From Candidatus Treponema faecavium (GTDB lineage: Bacteria; Spirochaetota; Spirochaetia; Treponematales; Treponemataceae), in the NCBI GenBank assembly GCA_019113455.1, contig DXHG01000160.1, positions 1-11,129 on the forward strand: a DNA stretch of 11,129 bases, read 5' to 3'. The stretch's first letter is position 1. Each line of letters starts with the position of its first letter. The translations under genes were made by a program, and so were the position numbers. The notes beneath the pieces were generated by a model. It worked only from the letters and a program-made list of their open reading frames with translations. It was not told the DNA's origin and did not search any database. Positions 1 to 6,498 of the stretch are shown here, one piece after another.

Positions 1-2
1 CA

Positions 3-1595
3 ATAACACATTCCTTTTTTTCATATGCTGATACGTCCATCCTCGCGGATCTTGAAACCGGTTCCCCCTCGTCTCTGCGGAGCGCCGTATCCAAAATACG
101 CAAATCATCTTTTGATTATTCTGATACCGACCGCGCACTGCTTGCCGTTGCAGGCGGCATTATGCAGATCGCGTGGCCAAACGAACCGGTGACGTGGGAG
201 ATTCCTGAGACGGCAGGAACTGACCCGTATACGGGCGCTGTCGCGTCAGCGCGCCTGGGCGTATACGACACAAATACCGGTAAAAACGATTTTTTAACGC
301 TCGTGCTGCCGTCTCTCGTGCTGCTTACGGTGCCGTCAAAAACAGATTTTTTCGCGGAGTCGGAACACGACCTGCTTGCGGCGCTTGAGCTGAACAGCCG
401 CTCCGTGCTTGCCCAGTATCTTTTAGGCGTGCTCTATTATAGAACACACCGTTTTGAGCAGGCGCTTGAACACTTTTCCGCGGCGCGTGAAATAGACGCC
501 GATTGTTTTGAACTCACGTATATGACCGGTATGACGTGCCTTGCGCTCAACGACTACGCGGACGCGTACGCGCTCGGCTCGCAGCTGCTCGGCCTGCATC
601 CCCAGAACGCCGATGCGCTCAAGCTCTGTGCGGAATCGTCGTTTGCGCTCGGCGACTATGACAGCGCCGAACTGTTTGTTGCGCAGGTGCTGCAGCAGGA
701 ACCGGAAAACGCCTATTACGTGCTGTTCCGCGTGCGCGTGCTGATTGAAAAGCGCGATTTTGTGCGCGCGGCGTCGCTGCTTGACGTGTACGGCAGAACG
801 GACCGGACTTCGCGCGACTATCTGCTTTTGCGCGCCCGCATCCAGGAAGAATGGAACAAGAATGCGGCGGCAGCGGCGTCAACAATGGAAGACGCGCTTA
901 TCCGCTATCCCGATGATGAAACCGTTATTCTTGCCGCGGCGCGTCTTGCCGATACGGCAAATCGGGAACTTGCCGGAAGAACTGCCGCCGAACTTGCCGG
1001 CCGGATACTGGATACAGACCCCGATAACCTTGAAGCGCTCACGGTATCGGTGCACGCAGCCGTAAAAGAAGAACGCTGGCAGGCCGCGTATGACACAAAC
1101 CGGTATCTGATTGAATTGACGTCTCCTGAGGTGCCGTTTGCCGTATCGCTGCAGCAGGTGGATATCTGCATTGCGCTTGAAAACCTGAGCGAGGCGTTTG
1201 ACATTGCAGACTCTCTGTACCGCGCAGACCCGTCAAACGAAGCCGCGTGCGCCGCCTATATCCGCGTGCTTGCCGCGCAGGGGCGAACCGCTGAGGCGCT
1301 TGCGCTGATAGAAGACAGGCTGGGGCAGTCTCCGTCTCAGCAGTTTAAAAGTTTTTTGTATTACGAGCGCGGCATGATGCGGCGCAGCGGCGCTGACCGG
1401 CTCGCTGATTTCAGGCAGAGCCTTACTGCAAATCCGCGCAATGCGGATACGCTGTTTCAATTATACCGCTACTATTTTGACCAGAGTGATTACCGAAAAG
1501 CGCAGTATTATCTGCGGCAGGCTGTTGCGCTCAATCCAGACAATCAGTACCTCCTGTCTCTGACGGCGGAGCTTGAAGCGCTGCTTGCCAGGTGA
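3..1595 (+). CDS. TPR-repeat protein, 5' end outside the window
   Basis: The frame is open from the left edge, so the gene starts upstream; the in-frame ATG at 162 is internal. The 53 codons before it read as ordinary protein and lack any in-frame ATG, GTG or TTG. About 530 residues are visible. Helical repeats of roughly 34 residues with TPR-like A/G/Y spacing run through most of it, for example around 420-590 (LLGVLYYRTHRFEQAL), 590-700 and at the C-terminus (SDYRKAQYYLRQAVALNPDN). TPR proteins act as protein-binding scaffolds. No catalytic motif is seen, and with the N-terminus missing a signal peptide or lipobox cannot be judged. It ends with TGA and is followed by a 560-nt non-coding stretch with no classic terminator. 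Specific function is unknown; a treponemal conserved TPR protein is likely. Confidence 0.85.
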   Translation: MTHSFFSYADTSILADLETGSPSSLRSAVSKIRKSSFDYSDTDRALLAVAGGIMQIAWPNEPVTWEIPETAGTDPYTGAVASARLGVYDTNTGKNDFLTLVLPSLVLLTVPSKTDFFAESEHDLLAALELNSRSVLAQYLLGVLYYRTHRFEQALEHFSAAREIDADCFELTYMTGMTCLALNDYADAYALGSQLLGLHPQNADALKLCAESSFALGDYDSAELFVAQVLQQEPENAYYVLFRVRVLIEKRDFVRAASLLDVYGRTDRTSRDYLLLRARIQEEWNKNAAAAASTMEDALIRYPDDETVILAAARLADTANRELAGRTAAELAGRILDTDPDNLEALTVSVHAAVKEERWQAAYDTNRYLIELTSPEVPFAVSLQQVDICIALENLSEAFDIADSLYRADPSNEAACAAYIRVLAAQGRTAEALALIEDRLGQSPSQQFKSFLYYERGMMRRSGADRLADFRQSLTANPRNADTLFQLYRYYFDQSDYRKAQYYLRQAVALNPDNQYLLSLTAELEALLAR

Positions 1596-1667
1596 TGCCG
1601 TTTGCTGAAAGATCAATAAATATGCGGCTCAGTGCAGTCTGTCTGAAATTTACCGACGGCTGTCAGA

Positions 1668-1904
1668 TTTCCCGTTTAAAAAATAACAATTTGCCGATTG
1701 CAAAATTTTTATTTGCCGTTTATCAGACATGAATTTTGCCGATGGCCAGCGGCGCACTTGCCGACGGCAAATTTTTGGTTTGCCGTCGGCAAAGTAAAAG
1801 TTTGCCGATTGCAAATGCCTCGCTGGACGACGGCAAAATTCTTACCGGATAAACGGCAAAATGTAAATTTGCCACCGGCAAAATAAAATTTGACAATCGG
1901 CAAA
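1668..1904. repeat. Large imperfect inverted repeat centred at about 1786
   Basis: Positions 1712-1771 match the reverse complement of 1801-1860 without gaps at 47 of 60 bases by hand count, including two runs of ten identical bases. The symmetry continues outward more weakly (15 of 22 for 1690-1711 against 1861-1882, and 13 of 22 for 1668-1689 against 1883-1904). The axis falls on the perfect palindrome at 1779-1793. A transcript of either strand could fold into one long hairpin. This symmetry also explains why both strands show similar short open frames here that are not genes. Confidence 0.75.
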
Positions 1905-1948
1905 TTTTTTATTTGCCATCGGGAAATTTTCAGTTTGTCATGCAGCTG
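1668..1948. repeat. 22-bp-periodic array of TTTGCCG-N-CGGCAAA palindromes
   Basis: Fifteen-base units begin at 1668, 1690, 1712, 1735, 1757, 1779, 1801, 1823, 1846, 1868, 1890, 1912 and 1934, so the step is 22 (twice 23) bp. The best unit is the perfect palindrome TTTGCCGTCGGCAAA at 1779-1793. TTTGCCGATTGCAAA occurs identically at 1690 and 1801, and TTTGCCACCGGCAAA lies at 1868. Outer units are degenerate (TTTCCCG at 1668, TTTGTCATG at 1934). Units are separated by 7-8 nt spacers that are mostly AT-rich. Thirteen copies of the seven-mers TTTGCCG/TTTGCCA/CGGCAAA fall within 1690-1918. The array lies between genes on both sides. Its role is not known. A 22-bp step is about two helical turns, which would suit dimeric proteins bound on one DNA face, but that is inference. 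Confidence 0.85.
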
Positions 1949-1968
1949 ATAAATTTATGCGGGGCTGT

Positions 1969-2001
1969 CTGCATGTTTGAGGCAACGCCTCAAACATGCA
2001 G
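1969..2001. repeat. Perfect 15-bp hairpin with AAC loop
   Basis: Arms 1969-1983 and 1987-2001 are exact reverse complements around the loop AAC. There is no T-run after it, so it does not look like an intrinsic terminator. It lies upstream of the predicted rubredoxin promoter and so is probably outside that transcript. Its centre at 1985 is 44 bp (two 22-bp steps) from the last recognisable array unit. Confidence 0.8.
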
Positions 2002-2021
2002 CTTGCCGCAAAACGGCAAGC
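2001..2021. repeat. 8-bp hairpin GCTTGCCG / CGGCAAGC
   Basis: Arms 2001-2008 and 2014-2021 are perfect around the loop CAAAA. The TTGCCG...CGGCAA core is the same as in the array to the left, so this is probably an outlying family member. It shares base G2001 with the preceding hairpin, and it is out of the 22-bp phase. Confidence 0.6.
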
Positions 2022-2097
2022 CTCCATTGGCAAAATCCCGCAGCTGCGGCGCTGCGGTGCGCGATACACGCGTCTGCTGGTTTTTTTACCGGCGATG

Positions 2098-2106
2098 TGC
2101 TACAAT
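2098..2106 (+). promoter_or_regulatory. Extended -10 promoter for rubredoxin
   Basis: TGCTACAAT is a TG-N extended -10 with TACAAT at 2101-2106. It lies 52 nt before the rubredoxin ATG. No good -35 is seen at 17 bp (TGGTTT at 2078-2083), which fits an extended -10 promoter. Start of transcription would be near 2113. Confidence 0.5.
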
Positions 2107-2158
2107 GGTATGCAAGACCGCGTATGCGGTAAAAAACATTCCATAAGGAGGCTTAAAC

Positions 2159-2317
2159 ATGCAGAAATATGTCTGTACAGCATGCGGCTATGTCTATGAT
2201 CCGGCAGTCGGAGACCCTGACGGCGGAATAGCGCCGGGAACAGCGTTTGAAGATATCCCTGACAGCTGGGTATGTCCGGTATGCGGCGTAGGCAAGGATA
2301 TGTTCCAGCCCGAGTAA
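2159..2317 (+). CDS. Rubredoxin
   Basis: This 52-residue protein is a complete rubredoxin, a small cytoplasmic electron carrier with one iron held by four cysteines. The ligands are visible as C6-x-x-C9-G and C39-P-x-C42-G. The usual rubredoxin landmarks Y11-V-Y-D14, G18-D19, P26-G27-T28 and the W37-V-C-P segment are all present. An ideal Shine-Dalgarno AAGGAGG at 2145-2151 sits 7 nt before the ATG, so the start is well supported. The gene stands alone between two non-coding regions and appears to be a single-gene unit. In anaerobes rubredoxins commonly feed electrons to superoxide reductase/neelaredoxin or rubrerythrin-type oxygen-defence enzymes; the partner here is not in the window. Confidence 0.97.
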   Translation: MQKYVCTACGYVYDPAVGDPDGGIAPGTAFEDIPDSWVCPVCGVGKDMFQPE

Positions 2318-2349
2318 GGGACTGCGCTGATACACAATCAGGTAAAAAC

Positions 2350-2364
2350 AGCGGGCAGCCCGCT
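2350..2364. repeat. 7-bp perfect inverted repeat after rubredoxin
   Basis: AGCGGGC-A-GCCCGCT is a perfect inverted repeat 32 nt after the rubredoxin stop. It has no following T-run, so termination here is uncertain. With a one-base centre it is a near-palindrome as much as a hairpin. The GGGCAGC part can also pair with GCTGCCC at 2397-2403. Confidence 0.4.
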
Positions 2365-2524
2365 AATGGCAAGGTCTTAACCGCCGCACCAACGTGCTGC
2401 CCCTGAATAAAAAACAAACCGCAGACACAGCGCTCATCAGCCTTGGCGAATTACACGAGAAATATATCAGTATCCATATAGTGACCGGCACGCAGAAATA
2501 TATGCGCTCAAAGACTAAACCGCC

Positions 2525-2577
2525 TGCTCTAAACTGCGAGAGCAGATCGTAGATCTGCGGCGGGGTTCCTCCAGCCC
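2525..2577. repeat. Cluster of three small hairpins
   Basis: Three stems follow closely. TGCTCT (2525-2530) pairs with AGAGCA (2539-2544). GCAGATC (2542-2548) pairs with GATCTGC (2552-2558) around GTA; it overlaps the first stem by three bases, so the two compete. GGGG near 2562-2565 can pair with CCCC near 2574-2577. The stretch 2318-2693 has no convincing gene. This cluster and the repeat at 2615 are the only structure seen there. Confidence 0.4.
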
Positions 2578-2614
2578 CAGAAACGAATTACAGAGAATAA
2601 GTAAGGAAAACAAA

Positions 2615-2678
2615 CCCGCGTGCAAGCGCAAAACACCCCGCAGAGACCTGCAAAGAAAAAACACGCGCGCGCAGCGTG
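2615..2678. repeat. Dispersed intergenic repeat, copy A
   Basis: This copy matches 10155-10218 in order and overall length (64 bp each). Shared blocks are CCCGCGTGCA, the exact 13-mer AAACACCCCGCAG followed by GA-CTGCAA with few changes, and a final GCAGCGTG. Its first part also matches 10105-10123 (17 of 19 bases, CCGCGTGCA..CGCAAAAC). The end can form the small stem CACGC (2662-2666)/GCGTG (2674-2678). It lies just upstream of the yajC promoter. Confidence 0.65.
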
Positions 2679-2693
2679 AAATTTCCTATCCCG

Positions 2694-2723
2694 TTGACAG
2701 TCTCTTTCTGAACATGGTATCCT
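2694..2723 (+). promoter_or_regulatory. Promoter of the yajC-secD-secF operon
   Basis: A consensus -35 TTGACA at 2694-2699 is followed after 18 bp by TATCCT at 2718-2723, preceded by TG at 2715-2716 as an extended -10. Transcription would start near 2730, leaving a leader of about 35 nt before the yajC ATG at 2765. This supports the downstream ATG, because an in-frame ATG at 2714 falls inside the promoter. Confidence 0.65.
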
Positions 2724-2764
2724 GCTTTTTGCATATTGTTATTATGATAAGGATGGATACTTAC

Positions 2765-3193
2765 ATGAATTTTATTCCGTTTCTCCAGACATCAGCCGCG
2801 GCGGGGTCAGGCTCTTTGCTCATGACGGTGTTGCCGTTCGGTCTGATTATTTTAATTTTTTATTTCTTTATCATCAGACCGCAGAATAAAAAGCAGAAAG
2901 AGACAGAAAAGATGATTGCGGCTCTTAAAAAGGGAGACCGCGTTATTACTATCGGCGGTATTCACGGCGTGGTGTCTTCTACGCGCGAGCATACCGTTAT
3001 CGTAAAAGTTGATGAAAACGTAAAAATTGAATTTAACCGTTCCGCGATTGCGCAGGTTGTTGCAGACAAAGCCGAAAAGACAAAAGCAGATAAGGCGGGA
3101 AAAGCAAAGGAGGGCGATAAGACGCCTGAGATTCCGGCTGAAAAAACAGACGCTCCCGCAGACGGCGGAGATACAGAACAGAAAAAAGACTGA
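2765..3193 (+). CDS. yajC: Preprotein translocase subunit YajC
   Basis: YajC is a single-span inner-membrane protein that associates with SecD and SecF in the Sec translocase. The 142-residue product shows one membrane segment at about 18-37 (LPFGLIILIFYFFIIRP), the family signature RPQNKKQKE right after it, and a soluble domain with LKKGDRVITIGGIHGVV. The last 40 residues form a lysine/alanine/glutamate-rich tail that makes it longer than the usual ~110 residues. The start at 2765 is chosen because AAGGATGG (2749-2756) lies 8 nt upstream; ATGs at 2753 and 2714 are in frame, but the first has no proper ribosome site and the second lies within the promoter. First gene of the operon, 23 nt before secD. 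Confidence 0.93.
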   Translation: MNFIPFLQTSAAAGSGSLLMTVLPFGLIILIFYFFIIRPQNKKQKETEKMIAALKKGDRVITIGGIHGVVSSTREHTVIVKVDENVKIEFNRSAIAQVVADKAEKTKADKAGKAKEGDKTPEIPAEKTDAPADGGDTEQKKD

Positions 3194-3216
3194 AATACAG
3201 AAGTGGAGATAAAAAA

Positions 3217-4959
3217 ATGATGAGTAAACGGAACCGATTCCTGCTCATTCTGGTTGTACTGGCTGTCTGCTTTGCGTTTTTATGGCCGTCGCTGAGCTGG
3301 TACCTCTGGACGCCTAAAGACGTGCAGGCGCTCGCATTGGGTTCGCTTGAGAAAATCAAGGATTATTCTATTGAAATGGCTGCACAGGACGTGCAGGTGC
3401 TGAAAGAACAGGCGCTTTCTTCGCCTGATTCCGCGCTTCCTGAACAGTATGAGTGGCTTGAAAAAACCGCCGCGGACAATTACCGCGATATGAATGCCGA
3501 CGTGCCGTCCCCGATGACGGTGCGCGCCGCGCTGGTGTCGTTTTCAACGGAGCAGGAGCTGCGCAGCGCGCTTGAGTCGCAGTATCGTGATTCCATTCTG
3601 AAAGCGAAAAACCTCTATACCAATTCGGTAAAGCTCGGTCTTGACCTTTCAGGCGGCATGAGCGTTATCGTAAAGGCAGATCTTGACGCGGCGTATGCCG
3701 CGCGGGATGCTGCCGACGGAATGAGCGAGGCGCAGTTTAAGACTGACGCGATGAATCAGGTGCTTGAGACACTTCGCAGCCGCATTGACCGCTTTGGTCT
3801 TTCGGAGCCGGTTATCAGGCTGCAGGGAGAAGACCGGATATATATCGAGCTTCCCGGTGCTGCTGAAGCAGACCGGATCAATTCCATTATTATGGGCAAG
3901 GGTATTCTGAATTTCCGGCTTGTTGACCCTGAAGCGACAAATGCGTTTATGGCGGCGTATACCGCAAACCCTTCAGGCATGTTTGACGCGGAAGGCAATC
4001 TGCTTGACGCTTCTGTGATTCCCGATGACTGCGAAGTGTTCGGTCTCTACACAAAAGACGAGTATGGGCTTGACGAACGCATCAGCTATCTTGTGGTAAA
4101 AAAAGAGATAGCCATGGACGGTCAGCATATTCAGTCTGCGGAAGTCGGCAGCAACGGGCTGACCGGAGAGCCGCAGGTGAATTTTATTCTTGACTCCGAG
4201 GGAACGCGCATTTTCGGTGATTTTACGTCCGCGCATGTGGGCGAAAGCCTTGCGATTGTGTCTGACGACAAGATTAAGTCATATGCGCGCATTAACGAGG
4301 CGATTACCGGCGGAGAAGTGGCGCTTTCAGGCTTCGGCCTTGAAGAAGCACAGGATATACAGAAAGTATTGCAGACAGCGTGGCTTAACGTGCCGCTTTC
4401 GGTTGAAAGCCAGCAGGTAATCGGCGCGACGCTTGGCGACGACGCTATCCGGCAGGGTGCAAAGGCGATTATCGTCGGTCTGCTGAGCGTTCTTGTCTTT
4501 ATGCTGATTCTGTATAAGGGAGCGGGCATTAACGCCGTCGTTGCGCAGTTACTGAACCTGTATATCATGTTCAGCATACTTTCTGCGTTTAATTTAACTG
4601 TAACGCTTTCGTCGATTGCCGGTATGATTTTGACTATCGGCATGGCGGTTGACGCAAACATCATCATTTTTGAGCGCATAAAAGAAGAGCTGCTGCTGGG
4701 CAAGAGCCGCGCGGCAGCGATTTCTGCGGGTTTTGAGAGCGCGTTCTGGGCTATCATGGACTCCAACATCACGACGTTTATCGCGGCGATTTTCCTGTCG
4801 CAGCTCGGCACCGGTTCCATTCAGGGATTTGCGGTGAGCCTTGCAATCGGTGTCGTTTCGTCCGTGTTTACCGCCCTTGTGGTTTCCCGGCTCATGTTTG
4901 ACTTCGGCACCGATGTGATGAAGCGGCAGCGGGTGAGTATCAGCTGGAGGATAAAATAA
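3217..4959 (+). CDS. secD: Protein translocase subunit SecD
   Basis: SecD is an RND-type inner-membrane subunit that uses proton-motive force to help complete export of preproteins on the periplasmic side. In this 580-residue protein an N-terminal membrane helix lies at about 6-28, the SecD signature LGLDLSGG at 140-147, and the periplasmic P1 domain follows (LRSRIDRFGLSEPVI, then the ALSGF region). A cluster of five membrane helices runs from about 415 to 565. The TM4 motif GMAVDANIIIFERI spans 475-488, with the conserved aspartate at D479 in place. GGAG at 3205-3208 lies 8 nt before the ATG; a second ATG follows directly. The secF ribosome site GGAGG (4946-4950) lies inside the last codons, suggesting coupled translation. 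Confidence 0.97.
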   Translation: MMSKRNRFLLILVVLAVCFAFLWPSLSWYLWTPKDVQALALGSLEKIKDYSIEMAAQDVQVLKEQALSSPDSALPEQYEWLEKTAADNYRDMNADVPSPMTVRAALVSFSTEQELRSALESQYRDSILKAKNLYTNSVKLGLDLSGGMSVIVKADLDAAYAARDAADGMSEAQFKTDAMNQVLETLRSRIDRFGLSEPVIRLQGEDRIYIELPGAAEADRINSIIMGKGILNFRLVDPEATNAFMAAYTANPSGMFDAEGNLLDASVIPDDCEVFGLYTKDEYGLDERISYLVVKKEIAMDGQHIQSAEVGSNGLTGEPQVNFILDSEGTRIFGDFTSAHVGESLAIVSDDKIKSYARINEAITGGEVALSGFGLEEAQDIQKVLQTAWLNVPLSVESQQVIGATLGDDAIRQGAKAIIVGLLSVLVFMLILYKGAGINAVVAQLLNLYIMFSILSAFNLTVTLSSIAGMILTIGMAVDANIIIFERIKEELLLGKSRAAAISAGFESAFWAIMDSNITTFIAAIFLSQLGTGSIQGFAVSLAIGVVSSVFTALVVSRLMFDFGTDVMKRQRVSISWRIK

Positions 4960-6210
4960 ATGAAAAAGGTGTATAAGTTCAGCCGCATGTTCAAGCCGTT
5001 TGCCGTCTTGAGCATAGCGCTGATTATCAGCGGCGTTATTGCCGTTGCGGTGCGGGGAATCAATTTCGGCCTTGATTTTCAGCCGGGATTTTTGCAGGAG
5101 ATACGCATCGCGCCGACGGCGTTCAGCGTCTCATACACGGGGGCTGCCCGTGTTTCTGCAGAACTTTCTCCGTCTTCGCTTTCGTTTGTTGTTACCGGCG
5201 CCGGCGCTGACAATACGACAAAAACATATGCGTTTTCTCAGTATCCTGCGGTTTCAGACCTTATTGCAGCGATTACCGGCGCCGACGGCGTGCCCGGGCT
5301 GACTGCCGCTGCTGTTGCTCAGGAAGCGGTGCAGTCGCGGGAGTTATTCGTTAATTCCGCGGTATCTGCCGTTTTGACCGACGCTCCGTATCGGTTTTAC
5401 TACGCGGATGCGCTTTCTCACTATACGGCAGACGACGTGCGTAATGCGCTTTCAGGTATCGAAGGCGTGTCGGTTAAGGAGCTCGGCGAGGCAGCTGACG
5501 ATGCGTATCAGATCCGTATTCCGTCAAGCGGCGCCGCCGGTGAGAATGAGCTCATGCAGACGCAGGTGTCTCAGGCGCTGCTCGGCGCGTTCGGCGCGGA
5601 AAATGTCGCCGTTATAAAGACTGATTTTATCGGCGCGCAGTTTTCAGGCTCTTTAGTGTGGCAGACGTCGCTTCTGGTGATTGCGACGCTGGTGCTTATC
5701 TGGATATATGCGGCAATCAGGTTCTCGTGGGATTTTGCGCTCGGCGCCGTACTGGCGGTTATCCACGACGCGCTGATCATGATTACATTTATTGCGTGGA
5801 CGCAGATGGAGTTTTCAACGACGACGATTGCGGCTATTCTGACGATTGTCGGATACTCCATCAATGCGACAGTCGTTGTGCTTGACCGCGTGCGCACCAA
5901 TATGAAGACGCTGAACGTCTCAAAATTCAGCGATATTCTTGACAATGCGCTTTCAAGCACGCTCAGCCGCACGATTTATACGACGGTTACGACGCTTTTG
6001 GCTGTCATTTCGCTGTATGTGTTTACGACCGGTTCGATGAAAGATTTCGCGCTTGCGCTTATCGTTGGCCTTATCTCTGGCGCGTATTCTTCGATGTATA
6101 TTTCAAGTGCAATTATCGCCTATATCCGCCGCAGCTGGAAACCCACAGATGAGCTGAAACCGGCGCCGGCATACCGCCGTTCGTCGTTTGACGCTGAGTT
6201 TTCAGAATAG
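4960..6210 (+). CDS. secF: Protein translocase subunit SecF, unusual form
   Basis: SecF pairs with SecD in the Sec accessory complex of the inner membrane. The ATG follows the secD TAA with no gap. The protein has 416 residues against about 300-320 in most bacteria; the extra length is in the first periplasmic region (about 44-228). After the first helix the usual G-[LI]-D-F-x-G-G signature reads GLDFQPG (37-43). The last five helices begin near 228. The TM4 motif usually written GYSxNDTVVVFDR reads GYSINATVVVLDR (298-310), so the conserved aspartate is A303. The conserved arginine 34 residues later is kept (R337 in SRTIYTT). The substitutions are read from the sequence. Whether they are normal for this genus is not known to me. 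The gene ends the operon at a terminator. Confidence 0.95.
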   Translation: MKKVYKFSRMFKPFAVLSIALIISGVIAVAVRGINFGLDFQPGFLQEIRIAPTAFSVSYTGAARVSAELSPSSLSFVVTGAGADNTTKTYAFSQYPAVSDLIAAITGADGVPGLTAAAVAQEAVQSRELFVNSAVSAVLTDAPYRFYYADALSHYTADDVRNALSGIEGVSVKELGEAADDAYQIRIPSSGAAGENELMQTQVSQALLGAFGAENVAVIKTDFIGAQFSGSLVWQTSLLVIATLVLIWIYAAIRFSWDFALGAVLAVIHDALIMITFIAWTQMEFSTTTIAAILTIVGYSINATVVVLDRVRTNMKTLNVSKFSDILDNALSSTLSRTIYTTVTTLLAVISLYVFTTGSMKDFALALIVGLISGAYSSMYISSAIIAYIRRSWKPTDELKPAPAYRRSSFDAEFSE

Positions 6211-6229
6211 CGAATAACCGCTGATTGCT

Positions 6230-6265
6230 AAAAGACTGCCGCGCTGCGCCGCGGCAGTCTTTTTT
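6230..6265 (+). terminator. Intrinsic terminator after secF
   Basis: GACTGCCGCG (6234-6243) pairs perfectly with CGCGGCAGTC (6250-6259) around a 6-nt loop, extended by four A-T pairs and followed by a T-run at 6260-6265. It closes the yajC-secD-secF operon 20 nt after the stop. Confidence 0.92.
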
Positions 6266-6374
6266 GTTGCGGCGCGGGCGGGCGGTTCTTAAGCCGAGGC
6301 GTAAATAGGTAATTGGAGTTGGGAGTTATAAAGAGTAACTGACGCAGAACTCCGGTACTATGACAAGCGGATAA

Positions 6375-6403
6375 TTGACTTTTACCCATTTTTTATATAT
6401 GAT
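6375..6403 (+). promoter_or_regulatory. Promoter of the rpsP operon
   Basis: TTGACT (6375-6380) and TATGAT (6398-6403) are separated by exactly 17 bp, close to the sigma-70 consensus. This fits a strongly expressed ribosomal operon. Transcription near 6410 would give a leader of about 90 nt, in which GCTCATA (6408-6414) can pair with TATGAGAGC near 6464-6472. The stretch 6266-6374 holds only short GGAGTT/AACTCC repeats and no gene. Confidence 0.85.
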
Positions 6404-6498
6404 AGTGGCTCATACTGTGTTTATGGTATACAGGTCGTTCTCGGAGCGGTATTTCCTTTCGTATATGAGAGCGGCTGCAGATATTATTGGAGGTCTAC

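Noticed and set aside
1698..1903. Short open frames on both strands through the palindrome array
   Set aside because: Both peptides come from the same inverted repeat (shared LPTANxxFAVGK), the repeat step is not a multiple of three, and neither has a ribosome site. They are side effects of the repeats.
1668..1948. CRISPR array
   Set aside because: Units are 15 bp with 7-8 bp AT-rich spacers, far below CRISPR dimensions. Spacers are not unique protospacer-like sequences, and no cas gene is present.
2100..2417. 105-residue frame on the minus strand over rubredoxin
   Set aside because: It is antisense to a clear rubredoxin with all four cysteines and an ideal ribosome site, and the peptide has no recognisable domain.
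2394..2552. GTG-start frame of 52 codons after rubredoxin (contains ISLGELHEKYISIHIV)
   Set aside because: The composition is protein-like in part, but there is no ribosome site, the stop lies in a hairpin, and no family is recognised. It might be a gene remnant; not enough to annotate.
2318..2693. Structured RNA such as SRP RNA, tmRNA or 6S RNA in the gap before yajC
   Set aside because: Several small hairpins are present, but none of the conserved sequence landmarks of those RNAs were found and no promoter is evident for them.
2714..2764. Upstream in-frame ATG for yajC adding 17 residues
   Set aside because: The ATG lies inside the predicted -10 region and has no ribosome site, while 2765 has AAGGATGG at 8 nt.
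4131..4820. 229-residue frame on the minus strand opposite secD
   Set aside because: It is the shadow of secD, whose motifs and membrane helices are unambiguous; long antisense frames are expected with this codon usage.
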